Shown one piece after another: positions 11,659-21,109 of a stretch of 64,000 nucleotides of DNA; within the stretch, counting starts at the first letter, position 1; each line of letters begins with the position of its first letter. The notes beneath the pieces are model-generated. The model did not search any database. It had not been told where the DNA came from and was given only the letters and a program-made list of their open reading frames with translations. Position numbers and translations under genes: made by a program. The stretch lies in assembly GCF_003075395.1 (NCBI RefSeq), contig NZ_QDFV01000001.1, positions 593,543-657,542 of the forward strand. The letters run 5' to 3'. The stretch is from Microbacterium sp. TPD7012 (GTDB taxonomy: Bacteria; Actinomycetota; Actinomycetes; Actinomycetales; Microbacteriaceae).

Positions 11659-12810
11659 ATGCGCATCCTCATCGCCTCGGACAAGTTCAAGGGCTCCGCC
11701 ACCGGGGCCGAGGTCGCGGAGGCGCTCGCCCTCGGCATCCGGGAGATCATCCCGGATGCCGAGGTCGACGCGGTGCCCGTTGCCGACGGCGGCGAGGGCA
11801 CGGTCGAGGCCGCTCTCGCGAGCGGGTTCGAGGCGGTCACGGCGCAGGTGACCGGGCCGACCGGGCAGCTGGTGCCGGCCCGGTTCGCGATGCGCGGAAC
11901 GCAGGCGATCGTCGAGATGGCCGCGGCGAGCGGTCTCGACGTGCTGCCGGGCGGCGCGAAGGCCCCGCTCACGGCGACGAGCCGGGGGACCGGCGACCTC
12001 ATCCGGGCGGCGCTGGATCGCGGATGCACGACGATCGTGCTCGGTGTGGGCGGAAGCGCCAACACCGACGGCGGTGCGGGGATGCTGCAGGCGCTGGGCG
12101 TCTCGCTCCGCACAGCGGAGGGCGATGCTCCTTCCGGCGGTGCGGCGCTCGCCGGCCTGACCTCCGTCGACGTGACGGGTCTCGACCCGCGCATCGCCGC
12201 GGCGACGATCGTGCTCGCCAGCGACGTCGACAATCCTCTCCTGGGAGACCGGGGGGCGTCTGCGGTGTTCGCACCGCAGAAGGGGGCGAGCGCCGACGAT
12301 GTCGCCGCCCTCGAGACGGGCCTCTCCCGCTTCGCCTCGCTGCTCGAGGCGCAGGCGGGGGTGCGCCCGTCGAAGGATCTTCCCGGTGCGGGAGCCGCCG
12401 GGGGAGTGGGCTACGCGGCCCTGGCGGTGCTCGGAGCGAGCCGAGAGCCGGGCGTCGACGTCATCCAGCGTCTGACCGGACTCGGTGAGCGCATCGCCGG
12501 TGCCGACCTCGTCATCACCGGAGAGGGCAGCCTCGACGACCAGAGCCTCGGCGGCAAGACGCCGCTGGGTGTGGCGGCGGCCGCGCGCGCGGCGGGCGTT
12601 CCCGTCGTGGCGGTGTGCGGGCGTTCGACGCTGACCGCGGAGGAAGCCGCCGATGCCGGCTTCGTCGCGGTGCTGCCGCTCAGCGCGCTCGAGCCGGACC
12701 CTGCGGCGAGCATGGCGAACGCGACCGCGCTGCTCGCGCAGGTGGGCCGGCGGATCGCCACCGAGATCATCCCGCGATCCCTGGCGGGATCGTGGTCCAG
12801 TATGGGCTGA
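11659..12810 (+). CDS. glxK: Glycerate 2-kinase (GlxK/GarK family)
   Basis: Phosphorylates D-glycerate to 2-phosphoglycerate, delivering glyoxylate carbon to lower glycolysis. 383 residues of the glycerate kinase type I family. Landmarks are SDKFKGSATG at 7-16, VADGGEGT, GVGGSANTDGG near 130, and ITGEGSLDDQS near the C-terminus. ATG 11659 begins 8 bp after the gcl stop, so it is in the same operon. Confidence 0.94.
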   Translation: MRILIASDKFKGSATGAEVAEALALGIREIIPDAEVDAVPVADGGEGTVEAALASGFEAVTAQVTGPTGQLVPARFAMRGTQAIVEMAAASGLDVLPGGAKAPLTATSRGTGDLIRAALDRGCTTIVLGVGGSANTDGGAGMLQALGVSLRTAEGDAPSGGAALAGLTSVDVTGLDPRIAAATIVLASDVDNPLLGDRGASAVFAPQKGASADDVAALETGLSRFASLLEAQAGVRPSKDLPGAGAAGGVGYAALAVLGASREPGVDVIQRLTGLGERIAGADLVITGEGSLDDQSLGGKTPLGVAAAARAAGVPVVAVCGRSTLTAEEAADAGFVAVLPLSALEPDPAASMANATALLAQVGRRIATEIIPRSLAGSWSSMG

Positions 12811-12857
12811 GCAGGTGTCAGCCGGTCGGCGTGCAGCCGGCGGAAGGGAAGGGCGAC

Positions 12858-14249
12858 ATGTCGCAGGAGCAGGAAATGGCGGATGCCGGAGCGTCGCTCG
12901 ACCCGACGGGTGAGCGGTACGACCTCGTGATCCGAGGGCAGCGGGTGCTGACGTCCGCGGGCATCAGCCCGCGGGAGGTCGGGGTGCGCGACGGCAGGAT
13001 CGTCGCCATGCAGCCGTTGGGCAACAACCTCGACGGCGCGGAGGTCATCGAGCTCGCCGACGACGAGACGCTCATCCCCGGGCTCGTCGACACCCACGTG
13101 CACGTGAACGAGCCGGGTCGCACGGAGTGGGAGGGGTTCGCCTCCGCCACACGTGCCGCCGCGGCAGGTGGTGTGACGACCATCGTCGACATGCCGCTGA
13201 ACAGCATCCCGGCGACCGTCGACGTCGAGGCGCTGAACATCAAGCGCGACGTCGCGCAGGGCCAGACGCACGTCGACGTGGGCTTCTGGGGCGGGGCGAT
13301 CCCCGGCAACACCGCGGAGCTGCGCGGTCTGCACGATGCCGGCGTCTTCGGCTTCAAGTGCTTCCTGCTGCACTCCGGAGTCGACGAGTTCCCGCCGCTC
13401 GACGCCGACGAGATGGAGAAGGACATGCGCGAGCTCGCGACGTTCGACTCCGTGATGATCGTGCACGCCGAGGACTCCCGCGCGATCGACCGCGCCCCCT
13501 CACCCGAGGGAGACGACTACGGCAAGTTCCTGGCATCGCGTCCCCGTGGTGCCGAGAACCTCGCGATCGCCGAGGTCATCGAGCGGGCGCGCTGGACGGG
13601 CGCCCGTGCGCACATCCTGCACCTGTCGTCGTCCGACGCCCTGGCGATGATCCGCAGCGCGAAGCACGACGGCCTCCGGCTCACGGTCGAGACGTGCCCC
13701 CACTACCTGACCCTCACGGCGGAGGAGATCCCGCTCGGCGCCACGCAGTTCAAGTGCTGCCCGCCGATCCGAGAGGCCGGCAACCGGGAGCTGCTCTGGG
13801 AAGGGCTCGAAGACGGCACGATCGACTTCATCGTGTCGGACCACTCGCCGTCCACCCTCGATCTGAAGGATCTCGACAACGGAGACTTCGCCGTCGCGTG
13901 GGGCGGCGTCGCGTCTCTCCAGCTCGGGCTCTCGCTGATCTGGACCGAGGCCCGTCAGCGCGGACTGACGCTCGAGACCGTGGTGTCGTGGATGAGCGAG
14001 CGCCCCGCGCAGTTCGCCGGGCTCACCGGCAAGGGGCGCATCGCGCCGGGCTACGACGCCGACTTCTCGGTGTTCGCCGCCGACGACGCCTATGTCGTCG
14101 ACGTGAACAAGCTGCACCACAAGAACCCGCTCACGCCCTACCACGGCAAGGCTCTGGCGGGTGTGGTGCGCAAGACGTGGCTGCACGGCGAGGTGATCGA
14201 CTTCGAGACGCCGCGCGGACGGCTGCTGCGCCGGGGCATGACCGATTGA
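12858..14249 (+). CDS. allB: Allantoinase (AllB)
   Basis: Hydrolyses allantoin to allantoate. 463-residue cyclic amidohydrolase. The metal-binding HVHVNEPGRTEWEGF is near residue 80, the carboxylated lysine is in FGFKCFL (about K167), ETCPHYLTL follows, and SDHSPS lies near 327. HVNEPGRTEWEGF is the allantoinase variant, distinguishing it from dihydroorotase and hydantoinase. ATG 12858 follows the purine-rich GGAAGGGAAGGG. It is the last gene of the hyi operon. The promoter of clpB overlaps its stop codon. Confidence 0.94.
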   Translation: MSQEQEMADAGASLDPTGERYDLVIRGQRVLTSAGISPREVGVRDGRIVAMQPLGNNLDGAEVIELADDETLIPGLVDTHVHVNEPGRTEWEGFASATRAAAAGGVTTIVDMPLNSIPATVDVEALNIKRDVAQGQTHVDVGFWGGAIPGNTAELRGLHDAGVFGFKCFLLHSGVDEFPPLDADEMEKDMRELATFDSVMIVHAEDSRAIDRAPSPEGDDYGKFLASRPRGAENLAIAEVIERARWTGARAHILHLSSSDALAMIRSAKHDGLRLTVETCPHYLTLTAEEIPLGATQFKCCPPIREAGNRELLWEGLEDGTIDFIVSDHSPSTLDLKDLDNGDFAVAWGGVASLQLGLSLIWTEARQRGLTLETVVSWMSERPAQFAGLTGKGRIAPGYDADFSVFAADDAYVVDVNKLHHKNPLTPYHGKALAGVVRKTWLHGEVIDFETPRGRLLRRGMTD

Positions 14250-14300
14250 CGCGTGATCTTCGCCCGGAGTAAAGTTGAGTCAGGATAACTCAACTTTACT
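14246..14300 (+). promoter_or_regulatory. clpB promoter with HspR-type (HAIR) inverted repeat
   Basis: Perfect 13-bp arms AGTAAAGTTGAGT (14268-14280) and ACTCAACTTTACT (14288-14300) flank CAGGATA. The core TTGAGT-N7-ACTCAA is the HspR-associated inverted repeat (HAIR). It covers the -10 TAAAGT of a promoter whose -35 TTGACG (14246-14251) overlaps the allB stop. Binding would block polymerase until heat shock. Confidence 0.8.
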
Positions 14301-14312
14301 TCGGAGGGATAC

Positions 14313-16496
14313 GTGTCCAACCCCCAGGCCGGCCCGCAGAATCAGGACCAGCAGTCTGCTCTCGAGCAGTTCGGCATCAACCTCACCGACCGCGCCCGCC
14401 AGGGCAAGCTCGACCCCGTGATCGGGCGGGACGGTGAGATCCGCCGCGTCAGCCAGGTGCTGACCCGACGCACCAAGAACAACCCGGTGCTGATCGGTGA
14501 GCCCGGCGTCGGCAAGACCGCCGTCGTCGAGGGTCTCGCGCAGCGGATCGTGGCGGGCGACGTCGCCGAGTCCCTGAAGGACAAGGAGCTGATCACCCTC
14601 GACATCTCCGCGCTGGTGGCCGGAGCCATGTACCGCGGGCAGTTCGAGGAGCGGCTGAAGCAGGTCCTCAAGGAGATCACCGAGTCCGAGGGCAAGGTCA
14701 TCACGTTCATCGACGAGCTGCATGTGCTCATGGGTGCCGGTGGCGGCGAGGGGTCGGTCGCCGCATCCAACATGCTCAAGCCCATGCTGGCCCGTGGAGA
14801 GCTGCGCCTGATCGGCGCGACGACGCTCAACGAGTACCGCGAGTTCATCGAGAAGGATGCCGCGCTCGAGCGGCGCTTCCAGCAGGTCTACGTGGGCGAG
14901 CCCACGGTCGAAGACACCATCGCGATCCTCCGCGGGCTCAAGGGTCGGTACGAGGCGCACCACGGAGTGACCATCGCCGACAGTGCTCTCGTAGCGGCCG
15001 CCGCGCTGTCGAACCGCTACCTCCCCTCCCGCCAGCTGCCCGACAAGGCCATCGACCTCATCGACGAGGCCATGTCCCGGCTGAAGATGGAGATCGACTC
15101 CTCGCCGGTCGAGATCGACCAGCTGAAGCGCCAGGTCGACCGCATGAAGCTCGAGGAGCTCGCGCTCAAGAAAGAGAAGGATGCCGCGTCCAAGGAGCGG
15201 TTGGGCACGCTCCGCGAGCAGCTCGCCGGGCTCGAGAAGGAGCTCGCCGCGCTCGAGGAGCGCTGGGCGCGTGAGCGTCAGGGTCTCAACCGTGTCGGCG
15301 ACCTGAAGAAGCAGCTCGACGACGCCGTCACGCAGCGCGATCTCGCCATGCGCGAGGCCGACTACACGCGCGCTTCCAAGCTCGAGTACGAGACCATCAA
15401 GCGCCTGGAGCGCGACATCGCCGAGGCCGAGCAGGCGGAGGCCGCCACGTCGTCTGAGGGCCGCATGGTCAACGAGCAGGTCACCGATGAGGACATCGCC
15501 GGCGTGATCGCCGCGTGGACCGGCATCCCGGTCGGAAAGCTCCTGCAGGGCGAGTCCGAGCGACTGCTACACCTCGAGAGCGAGCTCGGCAAGCGGCTGA
15601 TCGGGCAGAAGGAGGCCGTGAAAGCGGTGTCGGATGCCGTGCGCCGCTCGCGCGCGGGTATCAGCGATCCCGGGCGCCCGACCGGCTCGTTCCTGTTCCT
15701 CGGCCCCACCGGTGTCGGCAAGACCGAGCTCGCGAAGGCGCTCGCGGAGTTCCTCTTCGACGACGAGCACGCCATGGTGCGCATCGACATGTCGGAGTAC
15801 GGCGAGAAGCACTCGGTCTCCCGCCTCGTCGGCGCCCCTCCGGGGTACGTCGGCTACGAGCAGGGCGGTCAGCTCACCGAGGCCGTGCGTCGTCGGCCCT
15901 ACAGCGTGATCCTGCTCGACGAGGTCGAGAAGGCGCACCCCGAGGTGTTCGACGTGCTCCTGCAGGTGCTCGACGACGGACGCCTCACCGACGGCCAGGG
16001 CCGCACGGTCGACTTCTCGAACGTGATCCTGATCCTCACCTCGAACCTCGGCTCGCCGATCCTCATCGACCCCGTGCTCCCACCCGACGAGAAGCGCGAG
16101 CAGGTGATGGCGCTCGTGCGCCAGGCGTTCCGACCCGAGTTCCTGAACCGCCTCGACGACATCGTGATGTTCGCCGCGCTCACCGAAGACGACCTCGCGC
16201 AGATCGTCGAGCTCTCCGTCGACCAGCTGCACGACCGGCTCCACGACCGCCGGCTCACGCTCGCCGTCACCCCGGATGCACGCTCGTGGCTCGCCGAGCG
16301 CGGGTACGACCCGATGTTCGGTGCGCGGCCGCTGCGCCGCCTCATCCAGTCCGAGGTGCAGAACAAGCTGGCGACCGCCCTGCTGTCCGGCGGGGTGCGC
16401 GACGGCGACACCGTCCGAGTCGATGTCGCGGCTGACGGATCGGGCCTCGTGCTCACCGCTCAGAGCCCGACGGAAGGCGATCCGCGCACGTCTTAG
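14313..16496 (+). CDS. clpB: ClpB-type disaggregase lacking the N-terminal Clp-N domain
   Basis: Hsp100 AAA+ chaperone that resolubilises aggregated proteins with DnaK. At 727 residues it is about 130 shorter than standard ClpB and begins right at the linker ([21 protein letters not shown]). NBD1 has GEPGVGKT near 63 and a Walker B ending FIDELH. A coiled-coil middle domain spans about 265-400. NBD2 has GPTGVGKT near 464 and [15 protein letters not shown] 14313 follows GGAGGG. It is preceded by a textbook HspR operator, so heat-shock control is expected. No Clp-N coding sequence is present upstream, since allB ends only 63 bp before. The middle domain argues against ClpA/ClpC. Confidence 0.93.
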   Translation: MSNPQAGPQNQDQQSALEQFGINLTDRARQGKLDPVIGRDGEIRRVSQVLTRRTKNNPVLIGEPGVGKTAVVEGLAQRIVAGDVAESLKDKELITLDISALVAGAMYRGQFEERLKQVLKEITESEGKVITFIDELHVLMGAGGGEGSVAASNMLKPMLARGELRLIGATTLNEYREFIEKDAALERRFQQVYVGEPTVEDTIAILRGLKGRYEAHHGVTIADSALVAAAALSNRYLPSRQLPDKAIDLIDEAMSRLKMEIDSSPVEIDQLKRQVDRMKLEELALKKEKDAASKERLGTLREQLAGLEKELAALEERWARERQGLNRVGDLKKQLDDAVTQRDLAMREADYTRASKLEYETIKRLERDIAEAEQAEAATSSEGRMVNEQVTDEDIAGVIAAWTGIPVGKLLQGESERLLHLESELGKRLIGQKEAVKAVSDAVRRSRAGISDPGRPTGSFLFLGPTGVGKTELAKALAEFLFDDEHAMVRIDMSEYGEKHSVSRLVGAPPGYVGYEQGGQLTEAVRRRPYSVILLDEVEKAHPEVFDVLLQVLDDGRLTDGQGRTVDFSNVILILTSNLGSPILIDPVLPPDEKREQVMALVRQAFRPEFLNRLDDIVMFAALTEDDLAQIVELSVDQLHDRLHDRRLTLAVTPDARSWLAERGYDPMFGARPLRRLIQSEVQNKLATALLSGGVRDGDTVRVDVAADGSGLVLTAQSPTEGDPRTS

Positions 16497-16497
16497 A

Positions 16498-16591
16498 TTC
16501 CACATCTTGGAAGTCTCAATCCGAGATTCGGAAAAATCCTTGACCGCGTTCGCGCGCCCGTGATAGATCTGGAGTGTTCCAAAGTCGGAGC
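16498..16591 (+). promoter_or_regulatory. Promoter and three IclR-like operator sites of the deaminase operon
   Basis: TTCCACATCTTGGAA (16498-16512, perfect 5-5-5 inverted repeat) and ATCCGAGATTCGGAA (16519-16533) lie upstream of -35 TTGACC (16540-16545). An 18-bp spacer leads to an extended -10, TGATAGATC (TAGATC 16564-16569). A third, partly degenerate copy, TTCCAAAGTCGGA, starts at 16577, just past the expected start site. All resemble the sites at 4396 and 8108-8129. Confidence 0.6.
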
Positions 16592-16600
16592 ACCTGGATC

Positions 16601-16676
16601 AGCAGACAGGGAAAAACTGAGCTGACCCCCTGGTGGGGTCAGCCGTTCGACTCCACCCCGATGGACGGAGTCTGCT
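16601..16676 (+). promoter_or_regulatory. Structured 5' leader with Shine-Dalgarno occlusion (candidate RNA switch)
   Basis: AGCAGAC (16601-16607) can pair with GTCTGCT (16670-16676), which ends exactly at the ATG. The enclosed RNA holds a 9-bp hairpin, GCTGACCCC / GGGGTCAGC (16621-16629 / 16635-16643), and a second stem, GACTCC / GGAGTC (16649-16654 / 16667-16672). The last shares bases with the closing helix and contains the ribosome site ACGGAG. The two pairings exclude each other. It does not match the classical purine riboswitch as far as I can see. Confidence 0.4.
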
Positions 16677-18044
16677 ATGTCACAGCACCCCACGAGCGTG
16701 TGGTTGAAGAGCCCGCTCGGCATCTACACCGGAGGCGACGCCGACGCTGCCGGCGGCATCGTCATCGAGGGCTCGCGGGTCCTCGAGGTCGTCCCCGCCG
16801 GCGGCGCGCCGTCGGTGCCGGTCGACGAGGTCTTCGATGCCTCGCGGCACGTGATCATCCCCGGCCTCATCAACACGCACCACCACTTCTACCAGACGCT
16901 CACCCGCGCCTGGACGCCCGTGGTGAGCGCCGAGCTGTTCCCCTGGCTCAAGGGCCTCTACGGGGTGTGGGCAGGGCTCACGCCCCGCGATCTCGAACTG
17001 GCGACGACGGCGGCGCTCGCCGAGCTGCTGCTCTCCGGATGCACCACGGCCGCCGACCACCATTACCTGTTCCCGAACGGGCTCGAGGATGCGATCGACG
17101 TGCAGGTCGACGTCGTGAAGAAGCTCGGCATGCGGGCGACCCTGACCCGCGGGTCGATGTCGCTCGGCGAGGAGGACGGCGGCCTGCCACCGCAGCGGAC
17201 GGTGCAGGATGCCGACACGATCCTCGCCGACAGCGAACGGCTCATCAGCGCCCACCACGAGCGCGGCGACGGCGCGTTCGTGCAGATCGGACTCGCGCCG
17301 TGCTCGCCGTTCTCCGTGACGACCGGCGTGATGCGCGACACCGCCGCCCTCGCCGAACGACTCGACGTGCGGCTGCACACCCACCTCGCCGAGACGCTCG
17401 ACGAGGAGGACTTCTGCCGCGAGATGTTCGGTCTGCGCACGGTCGACTACCTCGAGAGCGTCGGCTGGCTGTCGGATCGCACCTGGCTCGCACACGGCAT
17501 CCACTTCGACGATGCCGAGATCGCGCGGCTGGGAGCGGCCGGTACCGCCGTGTCGCACTGCGCGACATCCAACATGCGTCTCGCCTCCGGCATCGCCCGT
17601 GCGATCGAGCTCGAGCAGGCCGGCGCGCCGGTGGGCCTCGGCGTCGACGGCTCGGCATCCAACGACGGCTCGAACATGATCCAGGAGGGGCGGCAGGCGC
17701 TGTACCTGCAGCGCCTGCGCTACGGCGCCGCCGCCGTCACACCCGAGCGCGCGCTCGGCTGGGCGACGGCGGGATCGGCGCGGGCCCTCGGACGCTCCGA
17801 CGTCGGCGTGCTCGCCCCCGGGAAGCAGGCGGACCTCGCGATGTTCACCCTCGACGAGCTGCGGTTCTCCGGAAGCCATGATCCGGTCGCCGCCCTGCTG
17901 CTGTGCGGCGCGGATCGAGCCGACCGCGTCATGGTCGGCGGGCGCTGGCGCGTGCTCGACGGTCAGATCGCGGGCCTCGACGTCCCCCAGCTCATCGCCC
18001 ACCACAGCGAGGCGGCCCGCGGCCTCCTCGCCCGACACTCCTGA
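16677..18044 (+). CDS. 8-oxoguanine deaminase
   Basis: Amidohydrolase predicted to deaminate 8-oxoguanine to uric acid. 455 residues. The metal site INTHHHFYQTLTRA is near 63, with the family-diagnostic GCTTAADHHYLFP near 120, then APCSPFS, LHTHLAET, WLAHGIHFD and SHCATSNMRLASG. GVDGSASND carries the final metal Asp. The DHHYLFP and LASG signatures favour 8-oxoguanine deaminase over guanine deaminase or chlorohydrolases. The product would enter uric acid/allantoin degradation, consistent with allB and allE nearby. ATG 16677 follows ACGGAG. It is cotranscribed with the NCS2 permease 54 bp downstream. Confidence 0.87.
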   Translation: MSQHPTSVWLKSPLGIYTGGDADAAGGIVIEGSRVLEVVPAGGAPSVPVDEVFDASRHVIIPGLINTHHHFYQTLTRAWTPVVSAELFPWLKGLYGVWAGLTPRDLELATTAALAELLLSGCTTAADHHYLFPNGLEDAIDVQVDVVKKLGMRATLTRGSMSLGEEDGGLPPQRTVQDADTILADSERLISAHHERGDGAFVQIGLAPCSPFSVTTGVMRDTAALAERLDVRLHTHLAETLDEEDFCREMFGLRTVDYLESVGWLSDRTWLAHGIHFDDAEIARLGAAGTAVSHCATSNMRLASGIARAIELEQAGAPVGLGVDGSASNDGSNMIQEGRQALYLQRLRYGAAAVTPERALGWATAGSARALGRSDVGVLAPGKQADLAMFTLDELRFSGSHDPVAALLLCGADRADRVMVGGRWRVLDGQIAGLDVPQLIAHHSEAARGLLARHS

Positions 18045-18098
18045 AACGCAGCCCTCCCCGATACGACGCACGCCCCGAAAACCGACGAAGAGGTCGAC

Positions 18099-19562
18099 AT
18101 GAACAAGCAGAAGACGGTCGCACGGCGACCGGAAGACGAGCGGATGCCGCTCGGCAGCACCATCGCCTACGGCATCCAGCACGTGCTCACGATGTACGGC
18201 GGCATCATCGCGCCGCCGCTCATCATCGGCTCGATGGCGGGCCTCGACGGCGCCGAGATCGGCGTGCTGATCACGGCGTGCCTCTTCATGGGGGGTCTCG
18301 CCACGATCCTCCAGACCGTCGGGATCCCGTTCTTCGGATCGCAGCTGCCCCTCGTGCAGGGCGTCTCCTTCGCCGGTGTCGCGACGATGGGAGCGATCGT
18401 GACGAGCGGCGGCGGATTGCCCGCGGTGTTCGGCGCGGTGATCGTCGCCTCGATCATCGGCCTGTTGATCGCCCCGGTGTTCGCCACCATCATCCGGTTC
18501 TTCCCACCCGTCGTGACGGGCGTGGTCATCACCACGATCGGGTTGACCCTGCTGCCGGTGGCCGCGGGCTGGGCCATGGGCGGCAACAGCCAGGCCGAGG
18601 ACTTCGGCGATCCGCAGAACCTGCTGCTCGCGGCGATCACGTTCGTCATCGTGCTGGTGCTCAGCAAGGTGCGGATCGGTGCGATCTCCCGCCTGGCGAT
18701 CCTGCTCGCCATCGTGCTCGGCACGATCCTCGCGGTCATCCTCGGACGCGTCGACTTCGGCGCCGTCGGGGACGGGCCGATCTTCGCCCTGCCCAGCGTG
18801 TTCGGGTTCGGGATGCCCACGTTCGAGATCGCCGGGATCATCTCGATGTTCATCGTGATCCTGGTGACGCTCACCGAGACGACGGCCGACATCCTGGCCG
18901 TGGGCGAGATCGTCGGCACCAAGGTCGACTCCAAGCGGATCGCGGCGGGGCTCCGTGCCGACATGCTCTCGAGCGCCGTCTCGCCCGTGTTCGGCTCGTT
19001 CACGCAGTCCGCCTTCGCGCAGAACGTCGGCCTCGTCGCGATCACCGGGGTCAAGAGCCGGTTCGTGGTCACCGCGGGCGGCGTCGTGCTCGTCATCCTG
19101 GGCCTGCTCCCGGTGCTCGGACGCGTCGTCGCGGCGGTGCCGGCACCCGTGCTCGGCGGCGCGGGGATCGTGCTGTTCGGAAGCGTGGCGGCGAGCGGCA
19201 TCCGCACGCTCGCGAAGGTCGACTACCGGGGCAACATGAACCTCGTCATCGTGGCCTCCTCGATCGGGATCGGCATGCTGCCGATCGCCGCCCCCACGAT
19301 CTACGACCAGATGCCCGCGTGGTTCGTCACGATCTTCCACTCCGGGATCAGCTCGGCCGCCGTGGCGGCGATCCTGCTGAACCTGCTGTTCAACCATCTC
19401 GGGAAGCCGTCGGGCAAGGATGCGTCCGTGCTCGCCGCCGCTCCCACTCGGAGCATCCCGATCGCCTATCTCGATGCCTTCGAGGACGGGGATTCGATCG
19501 TCGACGGCAAGATCGTCGACCGCGACGGCAGAGAGGTCGAGGTCCAGCGCCCCGACCACTGA
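18099..19562 (+). CDS. NCS2-family purine (xanthine/urate) permease
   Basis: Inner-membrane proton-coupled nucleobase symporter of 487 residues. About 12-14 hydrophobic segments are visible, with family landmarks ISMFIVILVTLTETTADILAVGE (metal-independent substrate region, in transmembrane segment 8) and GSFTQSAFAQNVGLVAITG (segment 10). The N-terminus AYGIQHVLTMYGG is typical of xanthine/uric acid permeases (PbuX, UacT) rather than uracil permeases. It lies directly after 8-oxoguanine deaminase, so its substrate is probably xanthine, urate or an oxidised purine. Confidence 0.88.
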   Translation: MNKQKTVARRPEDERMPLGSTIAYGIQHVLTMYGGIIAPPLIIGSMAGLDGAEIGVLITACLFMGGLATILQTVGIPFFGSQLPLVQGVSFAGVATMGAIVTSGGGLPAVFGAVIVASIIGLLIAPVFATIIRFFPPVVTGVVITTIGLTLLPVAAGWAMGGNSQAEDFGDPQNLLLAAITFVIVLVLSKVRIGAISRLAILLAIVLGTILAVILGRVDFGAVGDGPIFALPSVFGFGMPTFEIAGIISMFIVILVTLTETTADILAVGEIVGTKVDSKRIAAGLRADMLSSAVSPVFGSFTQSAFAQNVGLVAITGVKSRFVVTAGGVVLVILGLLPVLGRVVAAVPAPVLGGAGIVLFGSVAASGIRTLAKVDYRGNMNLVIVASSIGIGMLPIAAPTIYDQMPAWFVTIFHSGISSAAVAAILLNLLFNHLGKPSGKDASVLAAAPTRSIPIAYLDAFEDGDSIVDGKIVDRDGREVEVQRPDH

Positions 19563-19567
19563 CCCCG

Positions 19568-21079
19568 CTAGCGCAGCGGACGGGTGCCGCGGCCGGCGAT
19601 CGCGTCGGCCGCGAGCTCCTGTCCGATGATCGAGTGCCGACGGGAGTAGGCGAAGTAGATCACCAGGCCGAGCGCCAGCCAGACCGCGAAACGCAGCCAG
19701 GTCTCCGAGCTCAGGTTCAGCATCAGCCAGAAGCAGGCGATCGCCGAGATCCACGGCAGCCAGGGGGAGAACGGCACGGTGAACGGCCGCTCGAGGTCGG
19801 GCCGGCTCTTGCGCAGGATCGGCACCCCGATGCTCACCAGGACGAAGGCCGACAGGGTGCCGATGTTGATCATGTCGCCCAGCACCTGCACGTCGGTGAA
19901 GCCGGCGATGATCGCGATCACGACGCCGACGATCACCTGGATGCGCACGGGCGTGCCGCGCTTGGCATCCGTCACGCTCAGGGAACGGGGGAGCAGGCCG
20001 TCGCGGCTCATCGCGAAGACGACACGGGCGAGGCCCATGAGCAGCACCATGACGACGGTCGTGAGACCGACGAGGCTGCCGATCGCGATCACCTGCGCGG
20101 CCCAGGTCGCGCCGACGAGCTCGAACGCGCTCGCCAGTGAAGGCTCGTCGAGCTTCGCGAGCTCGGTGTATGAGACCATGCCGGTGATCACGATGGCGAC
20201 CAGCACGTAGAGCACCGTGACGATCACGAGGCCGAGCATGATGCCGCGGGGCACGGTGCGCTTCGGGTCCTTCGTCTCCTCGGCGCTCGTGGCGACCACG
20301 TCGAAGCCGATGAAGGCGAAGAAGACCAGCGCGGCGCCGCTGAGGATGCCGAAGACGCCGTACATCGTCGGGTCGGCTCCGGTCATCAGAGAGAACAGCG
20401 ACTGGGTCCAGGCGCTCTCGGATGCTGCGCCGGCCTCGGCGGGCGGGACGAAGGGCGTGTAGTTGGCGCCGTTGATGAAGAAGAGCCCGACCACGATGAC
20501 GAAGAGCACGATGGCGACCTTGATCACCGTGAAGACGCTGTTCACCCGGCTCGACAGCCGGGTGCCGAGAGCGAGCAGGGTCGTGAAGATCGCGACGATG
20601 ACGACGGGACCCCAGTCGAAGGACAGCGGCCCGATCGCGATCGTCATCGGGATGTCGAGGTCGAACAGCGAGACCGCGTCGCCGAGGTACACGCCCCAGT
20701 ACTTCGCGATCACGGCCGACGCCATCAGCATCTCGAGGATCAGGTCCCAGCCGATGATCCAGGCGAGGAACTCGCCCAGCGTCGAGTAGGTGAACGTGTA
20801 GGCGGAGCCCGCGACAGGGATCGACGAGGCGAACTCGGCGTAGCAGAGGATCGCGAGCGCGCAGACGGTCGCCGCGATGATGAACGAGATGATCACCGCG
20901 GGGCCGGCGTGGCGCGCCGAGGCCTCGGCGCCGACCGAGAAGATGCCGGCGCCGACCGCCACGGCGACACCCATCACGGCCAGATCCCACACGCCGAGCG
21001 ATCGCTTCAGCGACCGCTTCTCGTCGTGGGTCTCGGCCATCGACTGCTCGACGGACTTGATCCTTCGCTGAATCGCCAT
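19568..21079 (-). CDS. APC-superfamily amino acid permease (CAT-like)
   Basis: 503-residue integral membrane transporter. KSVEQSMAET near the N-terminus followed by LGVWDLAVMGVAVAVGAGIFSVG is the hallmark of cationic-amino-acid-transporter-like APC permeases. There are about 12-14 transmembrane segments and a conserved FIGFDVVATSAEETKDPKRT loop. ATG 21079 keeps the whole conserved N-terminus; a ribosome site is not obvious. It converges with the NCS2 permease. Substrate is not determinable; it may serve the amide and amine use suggested by the next genes. Confidence 0.87.
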   Translation of the reverse strand: MAIQRRIKSVEQSMAETHDEKRSLKRSLGVWDLAVMGVAVAVGAGIFSVGAEASARHAGPAVIISFIIAATVCALAILCYAEFASSIPVAGSAYTFTYSTLGEFLAWIIGWDLILEMLMASAVIAKYWGVYLGDAVSLFDLDIPMTIAIGPLSFDWGPVVIVAIFTTLLALGTRLSSRVNSVFTVIKVAIVLFVIVVGLFFINGANYTPFVPPAEAGAASESAWTQSLFSLMTGADPTMYGVFGILSGAALVFFAFIGFDVVATSAEETKDPKRTVPRGIMLGLVIVTVLYVLVAIVITGMVSYTELAKLDEPSLASAFELVGATWAAQVIAIGSLVGLTTVVMVLLMGLARVVFAMSRDGLLPRSLSVTDAKRGTPVRIQVIVGVVIAIIAGFTDVQVLGDMINIGTLSAFVLVSIGVPILRKSRPDLERPFTVPFSPWLPWISAIACFWLMLNLSSETWLRFAVWLALGLVIYFAYSRRHSIIGQELAADAIAGRGTRPLR

Positions 21080-21109
21080 GCGGACGAGTCTAGAAGGACG
21101 TGCTCCCGG

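Noticed and set aside
16498..16512. Terminator of clpB
   Set aside because: TTCCA-N5-TGGAA has only 5-bp arms of mixed composition and no U-run, and it matches the operator pattern found at the other promoters.
16601..16676. Classical guanine/adenine riboswitch before the deaminase gene
   Set aside because: The conserved loop-loop and junction bases of the purine riboswitch are not seen; only the general three-way-junction layout is similar.
16680..20990. A very long open frame antisense to the deaminase and permease genes (over 1400 codons)
   Set aside because: It mirrors high-GC3 coding sequence on the other strand, is rich in Arg, Asp, Gly and His with no domain, and crosses two clearly real genes.
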